Shown here in pieces: positions 1-11,888 of a DNA stretch of 61,265 nt (its first letter is position 1; each line of letters opens with the position of its first letter). The DNA comes from an uncultured Mycoplasmataceae bacterium (GTDB taxonomy: Bacteria; Bacillota_I; Bacilli_A; Mycoplasmatales; Mycoplasmoidaceae): assembly GCA_947165235.1 (NCBI GenBank), contig CAMUZN010000002.1, positions 1-61,265 of the forward strand, read 5' to 3'. The position numbers were made by a program, and so were the translations under genes. The notes beneath the pieces are model-generated. The model had not been told where the DNA came from, did not search any database, and was given only the letters and a program-made list of their open reading frames with translations.

Positions 1-1
1 T

Positions 2-1360
2 AATAATCTAGATGAAGTAATAAAGAAAGATGTGAAAAATTTAAATGATTTTAAGAAAGAAAAAGGTGAGTATAAATTAATAGAACGAATAAACAAGCGA
101 AAAGATGGTAGTAATCGATATGTAATTGTCATACCAATTATTAGAAGATTAGCTGAATTATTAAATTGCTCAATCGATGAATTAAATGCTAACAAAATTA
201 ATAATTTGGGTAAGGAAATAATTGATAAAGCGGAAGAATTGATCGAAAAAAATCAACAAAATTTAAATGAAATAACACAAATAATGTTAAAGCAATATTA
301 CCAATCTATGTCACGTTTTGAAAATGATCAAAGTGAGTTATTAATAAAATTAAAAAATGCTGAAAGTCAAAATAATATTTTTCGCGATTTGCTAAAAGAA
401 TATGATGTTGAGAATATAACTGAATTAAAAAATAAACTCGATGCTTTAATTAAAATAAACAATTTTCTTGTTTTTACAGAAAATGTGATAGATGTGTTGA
501 ATATGCTAAAAAATAACAATGAGGCAATTATTAACATGTCATATGAAGATTTACAACGAGAATTTTTACCAAAATTTTATAAAGATTGTGATACCAAAAT
601 TAAAGATTCTTTGATAATTTGATCTTTATGCCAATTGAAGGAAAAATCTAATGATCATCTTGAACACACTTGGGAAATTTTTACACAAAAATTTGATGAT
701 AACAGTTGGAAAGATAAACATTCGCATTGTATCGATATATTATCTCGAGCTTTGGGAATAAATTCTAATGAAATAAACAAAGAATCGGTTAATAAAATTC
801 TTTCTAAAGAAATAAAAGATGCTATAAATGATTGCCCTCCTTCTCCTCACAGTGGCATTACTTTATCAGATTCATCAGAAAGTCTTTACACTGATTACCA
901 CGATGATTACCTCGATTACCTCAAATTGTTTTGGTTTCAAGCAACAAGTCATGCATTTGCCAAAGTATGAGCAATGTCTATTGATAATTGAGAAACTTTT
1001 ATACAAAGATTTAATGATTCAGATTGAAAAGATAAACATCAAGATGTGGTTTATCTTTCACATTTAAAGCAAATTCCCAATGTCGATCATATACCTATCC
1101 AAATCAGAACAAAAGTAGGTGAGATTATTGAGCAAATGAAATTAGAAAAAAAAAAATTACAAATAACTGATAAAATACAAAAAGCGAGAAAAGATATTTG
1201 AGATTCGTTAATACTAGTTAGTTCTTTTGATATAAAAGATTTAATAGTAAAAATAAATCATTATTGTGATGCTTTAAAATTATGTAGCAATGAAAAATTT
1301 TTAGAAGAATCGAAAAATATAGGTATGGAATTAGCTAAGGATTTAAAATCTTTTGTTTAA
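2..1360 (+). CDS. Unrecognised protein with duplicated Trp-rich motif (5' end outside window)
   Basis: The frame is open from the left edge to a TAA stop, about 452 codons, reading four UGA codons as Trp. I do not recognise the family. The first half is rich in Lys, Glu, Asn and Leu and looks like extended, possibly coiled-coil helix (roughly codons 60-150). The second half holds two copies of a 17-residue motif, W-E-x-F-x-Q-[KR]-F-[DN]-D-x-x-W-K-D-K-H, 106 residues apart. No membrane segment or catalytic motif is visible in the part present. Its stop overlaps the stop of the convergent glf gene by 4 nt. As its N-terminus is missing, it could belong to a larger exported protein like the one starting at 3854. 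Coding status is firm; function is unknown. Confidence 0.8.
671..1039 (+). repeat. Two copies of a 17-codon Trp motif
   Basis: Positions 671-721 and 989-1039 encode W-E-x-F-x-Q-[KR]-F-[DN]-D-x-x-W-K-D-K-H twice, 318 nt (106 codons) apart. The first copy spells Trp as TGG; the second uses TGA for both Trp. The protein motif is therefore conserved while the DNA has diverged, which suggests selection on the peptide. Confidence 0.75.
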
Positions 1361-2517
1361 TGAAAATTATTAGCTAATTTCATTGCATATTCAATTGTAT
1401 CATCCATATCAAAATATTTATATAGACCTAATCGTCCTAGAGGGTAAAAATTAGAAAAAATTTTAAATAATTTCAAGTATTGCTTGTATTTCATTAGATT
1501 TTTTTTATTAATAATTGGATAGAAGCGTTGACTATTTTGATTTTTTGATAGCACAAAAGATTTTGGATACTCCTTTGAAATAATTGTATTATTAATATTT
1601 CTTTGTTGTGTCATTTGTTTATATTCACAAATTCGCGTCATTTTCGGATGATCAGGATAATTAACAATAGCACTTTGTTGGAATTTCACCATTTTTTTAA
1701 AAAAGAACTTTATTTTTAGACTTCGGTATGGCAAAACTCCAAATTTATAATTACACAATTCATCTAGTGAACCACAATAAAAAATTAAACCATTAAATTC
1801 TTTTTTATTCAGATAAATTTTTTTATTTTCGGTATCAAATTTTAATATTTTTTTTGCATCCGTTTTCAAATTTATCGTAATTTTTTTATGATTAAACATT
1901 TCTGTAATCATCCGTGTATAGGTGTTGATTGGTAATCCTTGATACCTGTCTTGGGGGAAATAATTATGTTTATCACTTAGAATTATTTTTACACGATTAA
2001 TTGTTTTTGGATCAACTTTATTAAATTTAATACCTCACATTTTTGTTGTATAGTTTGCATAAACATTTTGAAAAATAAAATCGTAAAATTTTCTTATTTT
2101 TTTGTCATTTATTTTTTTTAATTGCGACAATGTTATTAATTTTGTTTTTCCAAATTTTGTTTTAAGTTTTTTAATAATGTAATTGGCATCATTTTTAGCA
2201 ATTATTTTAATACTTGTGAAATTTATCGGCAATGGGAATAATAGGTTTTTATAACGAACATAAACTTTATTTATAAAATTATTCAATTTCGTAAATTTAT
2301 TAATGAATTCGTAAATTTTTTTTTTATTCGTATGAAAAATATGAGGCCCATATTTATGAATAAGGATACCTTTTTTATAGTAATCATAGCAATTACCACC
2401 AATGAAATTATTTTTTTCATAAACAGTAATTTTATAGTTTTTTTTTGCAAGAATATTTGCTATTGTTGCACCAGCTAAACCTGCTCCAACAATAATTGCT
2501 TCTTTGTTTATTAGCAT
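1357..2517 (-). CDS. glf: UDP-galactopyranose mutase
   Basis: Interconverts UDP-galactopyranose and UDP-galactofuranose, the donor for galactofuranose-containing glycans and glycolipids; FAD-dependent and cytosolic. The protein has 386 residues, close to the usual 370-390. The N-terminus shows the Rossmann FAD-binding motif (VGAGLAGATIA), followed by the family signature GGNCYDYY and HKYGPHIFHT. The middle has FPLPINF, and the C-terminus keeps YPLGRLGLYKYFDMDDTIE, with the conserved NFYPLGR arginine region. One in-frame UGA is read as Trp (TKM-W-GIKF). The start overlaps the end of the upstream membrane-protein gene by 7 nt, so the two are probably cotranscribed. The pair suggests a galactofuranose-containing surface glycolipid or polysaccharide, which is inference. 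Confidence 0.93.
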
Positions 2518-3701
2518 TTTTTATTCTTATTTTTAATTTGCTTGGAAGTTAAATATCAAAAACCAAAAAAACCAAAAAAAGCGATTAAATAAGAATTAAA
2601 TCACTTTCACAACAAAATAGAATTAGCAATATAATCTTCTTTTTCTTTTAAGGAGCAATTTTTTATTCCTCCATAAACATCAAATAATTGTTTCATTACT
2701 AATTGTGTCGAAAATTCTCCTCCTGGTAAAGGAATCATTTTGTTTGCCGTATAGGCAACATTAGCAACATTAAAAATACCCATAAAATTGATTTCTACTC
2801 CATGGGGAAGAAAAAAAGCAAAAGCAAAATAAGTTGATGAGTAGACATATATTTCTTCTAATAAAACAAAAATGAAAGTTCAAATTGTGCTAGAATAGTC
2901 ATTTATATGCTCGTAAAAATCCTTTCGCATAATTTTTTGCCTTTTATATATTTCAACAATTTCATTTTTTGTTTGGTATCGTAGTTTAAATTTTTTTTTA
3001 AACCAGTTAAGGGTGGTTAACAAAAAACAGTGTACATTTGTTGATAAGCATAGAAGCGTTGTGACAATCAAACCAATTATATCAATGCTTAAACCAATAA
3101 TCATTAGGGAAAAGATCGAAATATTTAGTTGATTTGTTAGCATGGCATAACCATGTTTGATTATTATGATAAATGAAGGAATTGTAATTAAAATTTGTGT
3201 TAATTGTCATTGTCAAGTATTGATAAACATAATTGTTATTGCCTTTTGTATTGGAACACCATTAATTTTCATTCAAAAAATTGTATAAGGATCATAGACA
3301 AAATTTGCTGGTGTAATAGCCTTAATGAAATCAATCGTTATCATTAAACAAAATCATTGAATAAAATTAATTTTTACTATTTTTCGTACTCGCATTCAAA
3401 GACTTATTACATTAAAAATAGGAGCGATTATAAAATAAAGAAATAATAATAAAAATCAAATTCTCTTTTCGCTAATCATTAAACCAAATTTGATTTTCAT
3501 CATAAATGAAAAAATGTTTGTTTTGAAAACAAAGATTATTGTGCAAGTAAGCAATAAAATTGTTACAAGAAAAAAAACAGAAAAAATGATTATTTTCTTT
3601 TTTGTAAAAAATGACTTTTTTAAAATGTTGCTAGTTGTATCGATATCATGAAAAGAGCTATCTTTTAGTTTAATACGATTGTTTTTCGAATTTTTAGTCA
3701 T
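2511..3701 (-). CDS. Flippase-like (lysylphosphatidylglycerol synthase TM-type) membrane protein
   Basis: A 396-residue polytopic membrane protein with about seven or eight hydrophobic helices, beginning with a strongly hydrophobic segment at residues 36-60. Towards the C-terminus it carries IPLPGGEF, then QLFDVYGG and a further helix pair. This matches the P-x-PGG signature of the UPF0104/LPG_synthase_TM (MprF-type flippase) family. It is continuous only if several UGA codons are read as Trp. It precedes glf and overlaps it by 7 nt, so a role in moving or building a galactofuranosyl lipid is plausible but inferred. A TATAAT box ends 6 nt before the ATG, with no Shine-Dalgarno. It could instead be an unrelated lipid translocase. 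Confidence 0.75.
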
Positions 3702-3707
3702 GTAAAA

Positions 3708-3713
3708 ATTATA
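3708..3713 (-). promoter_or_regulatory. -10 box (TATAAT), leaderless start of flippase-glf operon
   Basis: On the minus strand TATAAT is followed by six bases and then the ATG at 3701. Initiation about 7 nt downstream of a -10 would fall on or next to the start codon. No convincing -35 hexamer is seen. Confidence 0.55.
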
Positions 3714-3787
3714 TATTTATATTGATTTATCCCAATTAGCACAGTTTAGTTTTAGGAGTTTATATGTATACATATTAGGTATAAGTG

Positions 3788-3793
3788 TATAAT
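3788..3793 (+). promoter_or_regulatory. -10 box (TATAAT) upstream of giant gene
   Basis: A perfect TATAAT lies 60 nt before the ATG at 3854. There is no clear TTGACA at the expected spacing. Unlike most promoters in this window it would give a leader of about 55 nt. Confidence 0.45.
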
Positions 3794-3853
3794 TATTTTA
3801 GTGATCATCACAAAATCTTTAATCTAAAAAAATAGTTTTTTTTAAACACTAAT

Positions 3854-6800
3854 ATGGTAAATAATAAGAGTAAATTTAAAAAAATTTTTTTATTATCCTT
3901 GATTTTTTCTCAAAATTTCTGTCTCTTCATTGGTTTAACAAATAAAAATAAATTTTCTTCTACTACTGATTTAATAACAAAAAATCTCTACTCCTCATCT
4001 CCTTCATTGGCAACTTCACAACCAAGTCTATCTAAAACCCTTAATTTACCTTGGCTTGAAAAATACGAAAATGATAAAGATTTTGTTAATCAAAATTTTA
4101 ACGGATATAAATATGGCAATTTGATTAGTAAAGCATTATTTGCACGATATATTGGTCAAATGATATGTGCTTTTAAAAAATTTCAAAAACATATCTTAAA
4201 TAATTACAAAAATTTAAAATTTACATATTACGATTGAGGAATGTTTTATCGTAGTCGACGAATTATCGAATTTAATCAAGAATATTTTGACCAATTATTA
4301 GAAAAAATTGAATGGGAAGACCTTTTTGATTTCGACACATACGAACTTAATTATAAAGGAGGTTATGGGGCAGGATGAAGAGGTTATTGGGGAAAAGAAA
4401 TTATTTATTATTTTCTTAGTGATGAGCCTGATGGCATTTATTATGTGGATGAAAAAGATAAAGAAAATGAAAACAATGAGATTAATCGAAAAATAAAAGA
4501 TGAAATTAAGAATATAAAAAAGGGGAAGGATGCTAATGTTGATAATGCTGATAATGCTCGAAAGAAACTTCTTGCTTTCAATGACACTATTACTACCCAA
4601 ATTTCCGCAACAAAAACTCTTTCATACAATGAAGAATTAATTAAATATTTGGGTCAAATTGTCAACGAGATGCGTACTAACATTAATGACGAAGTTCTAC
4701 TTCCACAAAACGAAAATATTAATTTTGATAAGATTACTTCTTTAACTGAATGACGACAAGATTATGAAGATATTAAACAATTTCATTCCTGGATTCAAAA
4801 TGTGGAAAACTTTACTGACATTGCCCGGATTCAACATGCGAAATTTACTGACATTGTTAATAAAGATGAACTTATTCTTAAAAACGAACTTCATCTTGTT
4901 TTATCAGCCAATAATTATCGTAATTTTTATAAATTTTTAAAATTGAATAATAAAAAAAATGAACATGGTGAGATCATTAATTTTGAAGATATGATCAAAA
5001 GGTTTTATCATTTAACACAAAAAAATCAATCAATTCTCATATTTGAAAAAGCTGTCGCCTCATATATTTTTGCTACGAAAAACAATAAGGTGATAGATAA
5101 TTTTGATTTTGATGAAATGGTAGTGAGATATTGAGACTACATCATGTGAACGATAGTTGGTCTAGAAATTTCTCTTCTTTGTCATTATATTTCACCATTA
5201 TTTTATGAAACTCGTAGTATGTATCTTGCTAATAATTCATGTATGTATCGCCCAACATCAACACAGATCGATATAGCGAATACTTATAGAAACTTTAATT
5301 CAGGTTTTACACATCCAACAGAGGTTATTGGTACCTTAACACGAATGAGTAATATTTCTAAAAATTATGTTTCCATTGATAGTGCTAATAAACTTCTAAC
5401 TTACACTGCTGCTGCAGGTATGCTTGGTGCAGCCAAGGAAGTATTTGAACAAAAAATAAATGTTATGGGTGAACGTCTTGAAATAAATTTAAGGACTTTA
5501 TTACATGATGATGGTAACATTATTGCTAATCAAGAAAGGGTGACAATAGGTACTAACAATCAAAACAACATTCCAAATAGAGATATGAGAGAAATTGATA
5601 ACATTATTACTAATCATGAGGAATCGATAAATGAGGAAAATTTTGGTAGGAATGAAACGACTAATGATGAACAAGAAACACGGAATAGAATACAACAATT
5701 GTATAATGAAGCTTCTTCTTTTATTTCTTGATTACCCCAACAAGTTTGAATGAATATACCTATCATCATTCAAAATTGAAATAATTTCCAGCTATTATTA
5801 ACTCGTATTAATGATTTAAATAGTGAGGAATTACATAGTTTGCTCAATCGTTTTACAAATTTTCATTCACAACTATCGCAGTTGACAAAATTTAAAGATT
5901 GAAAAAAACAAGGTGAACAAGAAACACGGAATAGGATACAACAATTGTATAACGAAATTTCTTCTTTTATTTCTCGATTACCATCATGACATCAAATGCA
6001 CACACGTATCATCACTAACAATTGAAGTGATTTACAACAATCATATAGTCGTATTAATGATTTAAATGGTGAGGAATTACATGGTTTGCTCAATCGTTTT
6101 GCAAATTTTTATTCACAACTATCGCAGTTGTGAGAATTTAAAAATTGAAAAAAACAGCAAGATATAGAAAAGAAGAGAAAGAATAAGAAGGAAGAATTGA
6201 AAGATTCGCAAAATAATAGAAACAATACTCTCTCTAATATTGACATTGATACTTCTTCCTTTTTTGAATCCCACCCTCTACCTAATATAACTAATAATAT
6301 TGTTACACATAACATTGACGATAATACACGTGCATTATATAACACACCATTAGTAGATATAAACAATATACTTCAACGAGAGGAGCATAGAAAAAATAAC
6401 AGAGAAATATCACAACGAGTATCGCAAGTATCTAAGTATGGAACAAGATTAACTCCCGATCAAATAAAAATTGAAAGCTTAATTAGACCTATTATTGGTG
6501 AACGTCGAATTAGATGTTATTGACGTCATAATCAATATTGAATTCGTATTGCAGATTTACCCGATGAGCTTCAATTAAAAATCTTTGAATCATATAGTAA
6601 TAAGTTGTGTGAGGAAGATGGAATAAAACAAAAAATAGCACAAAAAAAAGCTATACCCCTTTCCTTATTACAACGTGTTCGGTACATTCCTATTAGTCAA
6701 TTAATAGATCTTACTTTAACACAGTTTTACAATAAATATAATTCCGAAAAATTATCTATTGATATTTCTAAGTTAATTGATGTTATTGCAATAAATTATC

Positions 6801-9800
6801 TTCGCTTATTAAGTGAAGATAAAGTAATAATTACAACTAAGCCAGAAATAAAAACAATTGATAGTGAAAATAATCTCGTTAATTCAGAGTATTATCGTGA
6901 TGTTGAGGATGAAACAATGGATACTACCATAGATTTCAATGATAATGATCCGATTTATGATTATATTCCCGTTAATACTTTAGGTACATCATGTCTTAGT
7001 GATTCTAGCAAAGAAAAGGAACGAATACGAAAAATTATCAATACTTTGATACAACAAGAAATTCTGTATTCACAACCCACTGGTTTTATTTCTCTTAAAA
7101 ACAATAATAACAGTGTTTTAGTATTAGAGATTGATTACGATGCACTTAAAACGAAAATGTCTAAATATGGTGCTTCTATTAATGAGCATTTTAATAATGA
7201 TGATTTATATAATTTGTGTTATGCTAGTGTTACTACATATCAACCAAAATCAAAATATGCAAATTCATTAATTATTCCGCATTTTTCTCGTTCTTTTTTA
7301 AAACCATTTATTGATGATGTTTGCGACGATATTGAAGTTACAAACGAATTAATCTACTTTTTAGCCCATTTTATGTTTGAAACAAAAACGGAATTGTCTA
7401 TTAATAATGATGAATCAATGAAACAATTTAGTGATTGGATGAAAAAACGTAAAGATGTAAATTTAAATGATTTAAAAGATATAAATGCAGAAGAATTAAA
7501 TAATATTAATTTTTTTGATTTTTATTATAAAAATATGATAACTGATGATGTTATAGCGGAGTCCAAATGGTTATTACAAAGAATTCAAGAGGAACTTAGC
7601 GAAAATTCTCATACCGATGATATTGAACAAAAAAATAATGTTACTGACAGCATTGAAATAACTACCACCAACGAATTAGCAGATGGAAAACTTGTAATTA
7701 ATAAAGAGGAATATCTTATTAAAAAGGATGATAAAGGAAGATCGACAATAGCTTCCAATGTTTATATTTATGATCGTAATGGTGGTAATGCAGCTGTTAT
7801 GCCTATGGAGTGGGGCGATAAAGATTTGACTGATGAACAAGTAAATAATCCCCTTAAAACAATTACTAATTCAATAATGAAAGATAGTTTAATTCTAAAT
7901 GCGCATCGTCATTTACAATTGGATGATGGTGAAATAAATATGCATCGTCATTTACAATTGGATGATGGCAAAAAGAAACAAGATTTTAATAAAAACAATA
8001 TTACTACTTCAAAACAAAAGCAACATGATTTTAAATATTTAAATTACAAGAGAAGACAACATAAAAAAAATGTTTTGCGTAGCAACAATATGAGTAGCGT
8101 TGTCAATCAAGGACTTATTGGTGGTGATAATCTCAATACCCAAAATAACGATAGTAGTAATATGTCACTAGTAACCGAAAATTATTTCAAAGGAATCAGT
8201 AATATTTCAATAAAACCTGGTGACGAAGTTATATTAGAAAGACCTACTGTAGAAAATGAAAATTATCGACAAACTATGAAGATAACAATTAAAAAATCCG
8301 ATATTAATGCGGATAATAATGCCATCACCGATATACAACGACCAATATGTGAACAACCAAGAAAGAAAATTCCAAATGAGCTAATAAAAAAAAGCATTAC
8401 GATGCTATTTTATTTAATTGAGTTTATGTTTGCCGAGAATAAAAAATATTTTAAACCGATTTATGATGAAAAATATTTTCGTGAATGATTAAAATCAAAA
8501 GAAAATTACACCATAGGTTATAATAATAAAATTAAAGAAAACTTTAATTTAGTGAATATTGATGATTTTTTTTTAAATTGGGCATCACCCAAAATTATTA
8601 ATTTATCAGATGAAGTTTTTAGAGAAATAATAGATAATACATTACAAAAAATATTAAAAAAATATCTAAAAAAAATTTTTTCTGAAAAAAAAATCCGTTT
8701 TACAAATAAATTAGGTAAAAAATCATGATGTGTACTCGTTGATTCTTTGCCTGAAATGATTGTAAACATGATTAAAAACCGCAAATACATAGTAAGAGAT
8801 TTAGATTGTATTCCATGAGAATACGTAGAACAAATAATAATTGACGAAATATTACATTCTACTCACCATGAATGAGGTAAAACCAAATTTTGTTTCTTGT
8901 CTATAGCACAAATACAAAAAGTTTTTCATTCATGTTTTAACGAAGGCATAATTAATTATGAATTTTCTAATGATATTATTGTAAATAATAAAATTGATGA
9001 AGTTACAATTACTGGTAATGATAAGGAAAAGTTAATTGAGAATATTATTTTAAATGATGAAGAACCTAATAATATTTTAAATGTTAGTGCTAATGAACAA
9101 TCATTAGTTGCAACAATAAATATTTTTAATCTAAAAAAAAAGATATGAGAAGAAATATTTGGTTCACGAAAAAATTCTTCTTTTGTTCAAATATTAGAAT
9201 TTTATCAAAAATCCAATGATTTTCAAAAACAATTATATATTCATTTTACTCAAGAAATTGATGACGATTTAATGCTTAGTTATATAACAATGCTTGAAAA
9301 ATTAGCTAGATGTAAAAAATTAAATAAAAAATATGATTTTATTGCTGATAAAATTATTTGTTGTCGTATTGATAAGTGAGACCTAATTGATCCAATTCAA
9401 TCAATAGCCGACCAAAACAAATCCATAAACGATTTTATATATCGTAGAATTAATAAAATATTCTCAGAATTTTATGATGGGCAGGAATTGAAAAATAATT
9501 GTTATTACGACAATTGTATCGCTATTTATATAGATCCTAAAAGAAGATGAATTAATTATATAATAGATGTTAAATCTCTAAAAAAAGAGATCATTAAATC
9601 ATTTGCTAACTTAAATCAGAATTTCGACGAAGCAGAGCTATATTGAATTTGCAAGCATGCAATTTCGTACTGTATAAATAAAACTAATAAAAAATTAACT
9701 TATGTGTGGAAACATTTCGATTATACAATGTATTATTGTAATCAATTGTCAAGTGACAATGTTAATTTATCAAAAGATAATCAAAAAGAATTTGGCGTGG

Positions 9801-10582
9801 GAATTAAAACTGCCATGAATAAAAATATTTGAAATTTTTATAGCGACATAAATAAAATAGTTATGGAAACACTTTTTACAAATAAAAAATGTATGCCCAG
9901 AAAAAAAATTGGTGATACGGTATTTTATCAATTAAATATTAATGAAATTAAAAGAATTTTGTTAAAAAAATTCGCTGATAAAAATGATGATATTATTTGT
10001 CTTTTCATCAAACAAGATAATATCGATACATTAAATCGCATTGTTCAGAGCGTTTTTAAGAAGCGTGGAACGAAATTTGTCGATGTTAAATTTGATGCTG
10101 ATCCTTATTTTATAACATCAGACACTACATTTAATATGAATTTTAGTCCCTTAACTTTTAGATGTAGAATGAATTTAAGAACATCATCTATGAGTAATAA
10201 AGGAAATTTAAGTGGTGTATTTATAATTAAACAAAACGAACGTTTAGATGACAAACAAAAAGAAGAATTATTAACAGAGTATTCTAAAGTTGTTGATGAA
10301 ATACGTTATCATTTAATAAAAAATTATTACAGAAAATATTACAACTGTGACTACCATGATGAATATTATAATGAAATTTTATCTCTCTATGCTAAGGCAT
10401 TAGATATTAGATTTCAATATTACACATCAAAAAATCTTGTATACATTGGTGCAAAAGGTAAACCTTATAGCAATAAAGATGTGTTTGTTTCTGAACCATA
10501 TGCAACATTTAAATTCTTTAATTTAATAGATTACTCTAAATTCGTCGTTTATTTTTACAACAATATTGATAATTTAAAATAA
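3854..10582 (+). CDS. Giant probably exported protein, 2242 residues, family not recognised
   Basis: A single frame runs 6729 nt without TAA or TAG when UGA is read as Trp; I checked every junction. The N-terminus has a short Lys-rich start and a hydrophobic stretch (residues about 11-28, IFLLSLIFSQNFCLFIGL), a signal peptide or signal anchor without a lipobox. A second hydrophobic stretch lies near residues 429-450. Residues 606-687 and 688-769 are a tandem 82-residue repeat. Residues 1351-1372 contain HRHLQLDDG twice. Acidic, Asn-rich low-complexity linkers are frequent. I see no Walker motif, protease triad or LPXTG. It stands alone, flanked by the flippase-glf operon and a non-coding gap. 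It may be a surface adhesin, a host-interaction protein or a toxin-like protein; none of these is shown. Coding status is firm. Confidence 0.85.
5669..6160 (+). repeat. Tandem 246-nt (82-codon) repeat in the giant gene
   Basis: Copy 1 is 5669-5914 and copy 2 is 5915-6160, directly adjacent and in frame. Both begin EQETRNRIQQLYNE and share RINDLN-x-EELH-x-LLNRF and a W-K-K-Q end. Nucleotide identity is high at both ends and lower in the middle (around LPQQ/LPSW). Each copy has several UGA-encoded Trp. Confidence 0.85.
7904..7969 (+). repeat. Short tandem repeat HRHLQLDDG x2 in the giant gene
   Basis: Two 27-nt units (7904-7930 and 7943-7969), 39 nt apart, encode HRHLQLDDG and are virtually identical at the DNA level. 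This points to a recent slippage or duplication event within a linker. Confidence 0.8.
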
Positions 10583-11204
10583 TGATTAGTGAGATAAATA
10601 ATTAAAAAATAAGGCAATAAACCGAATCATAGTCATAAAAATCATCATTCTTAGTTTATATAATAATTATTTTATGTTAGTTTTTGTTATAGCCAATATA
10701 AAACCAACTAACTATTAATACACTGAATAATTTATATAAAATAATGAAATTTACTAGATTCAATAAAGTTTAAATAGATCTAAAATTATTTGCATTTAGA
10801 TAAATTAGTAATTATGGTAATGAAATTTAATACATTTTTTGTTGACATAAAAAATTTATATCTATTTTAAATTAATCATACGAATGTTTTTCTAAAATAT
10901 TAGTTCATATTGAAGTCGTAGTATTTAATGCAATTAAGAAAATAAATTGTTGTTGCTAAAACTGCACAAAAAATATTGAGCAAATTAATTATTATCTAAT
11001 TTCTATTCCTATCTAACATATATTACATAAAGACAATTAAAAACAAAAAATTGATGATATATTGTTTTTTAATTATTATTCTTGAATTTATGTTTGTACC
11101 ATCAATAAAATTGCATCCGTTTAGAATAAATTGTTGCACAAAGATCTAGATTATTTTCTATACATTTATTTTTAAAATAACATAATTGATTAAGTGTGGA
11201 TCGT
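10583..11204. other. 622-nt stretch without a supportable gene
   Basis: Extremely AT-rich sequence between the giant gene and mtnN. All frames are broken by TAA or TAG within about 50 codons. A TTGACA is present at 10842-10847 on the plus strand, but no matching TATAAT follows at 16-18 nt and no open frame lies downstream. No tRNA fold, hairpin terminator or CRISPR-like repeat is visible. It may be a decayed gene or the 3' untranslated region of the giant gene. Confidence 0.6.
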
Positions 11205-11888
11205 CTAAGAAAACAATCTAATGAGAAAATTCGTTATTTTTTTTCGCATTTTTTTTAAAGATTTATTGTAAATCAAATTTTGTTTTTCGTTTAGGATAGA
11301 ATCTGAGACAAATTTAAGACTAAAAAAATCAATATTATTTTTTTGACATATTTGTGCAATTGCCATTGATTCCATATCAATTCCAACAACTTTATTTTTT
11401 ATATTAAAGAAAAAATTAACATTTTTCCTTGTTACAAATGTATCACCAGAAACTATACTACCAATAATTGGTTTTTCATCATTAATATCTAATAGAGAGG
11501 AAATTTTTTTTATATATTTTTTTTTAATCAATATCCTTGATTTTTCACGTGGTATTTGATTTTTTTTATATCCAAAATTAGTTAAATTGACATCAAAATA
11601 TTCGACTGATTTAGCAATAATTGGACAAAAGTTTTTTATCATTGACTTATTTACCCCACATAAACCAATATTGAAAATTTTTGTAATCTTATAATTATTA
11701 ATCATTGTTGCAGTTGCTGCTGCGGCATTAGTTTTACCTATACCTGATATACATAATGGAATTTTTTTATTATGAATATTCAATAATAAAAATCAAAAAC
11801 CATTAATTTTAATTTTTTGTAATTTGATTTTCTGCTTTAGATTAGATAATTTAATTTCATCCCAATCTGCAATAATAATTCCTAACAT
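11205..11888 (-). CDS. mtnN: 5'-methylthioadenosine/S-adenosylhomocysteine nucleosidase
   Basis: Hydrolyses MTA and SAH to adenine plus the thioribose or ribosyl-homocysteine product, removing inhibitors of SAM-dependent enzymes such as the RsmH, TrmK and RlmB proteins encoded nearby. The length is 227 residues, as usual. Visible motifs: SGIGKTNAAAAT near residue 55; IVSGDTFVTR; GIDMESMAIAQ with the catalytic MExxA glutamate; and KFVSDS with the catalytic Asp. One UGA is read as Trp near residue 32 (GF-W-FLL). With it, the start moves up to an ATG whose A is the last base of the upstream TAA (TAATG), so translation is probably coupled to nadD-yqeK. Confidence 0.92.

Noticed and set aside
3854-10582. 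A cluster of pseudogene fragments or many small genes
   Set aside because: All breaks are UGA; no TAA, TAG or frameshift interrupts the frame over 6.7 kb.
10842-10870. Promoter with TTGACA
   Set aside because: The hexamer is perfect but no -10 lies at 16-18 nt and no gene follows.
11080-11215. Minus-strand frame of about 45 codons that reads like a transposase fragment
   Set aside because: It overlaps the mtnN 3' end in another frame, has no start or ribosome-binding site, and no recognisable transposase motif.
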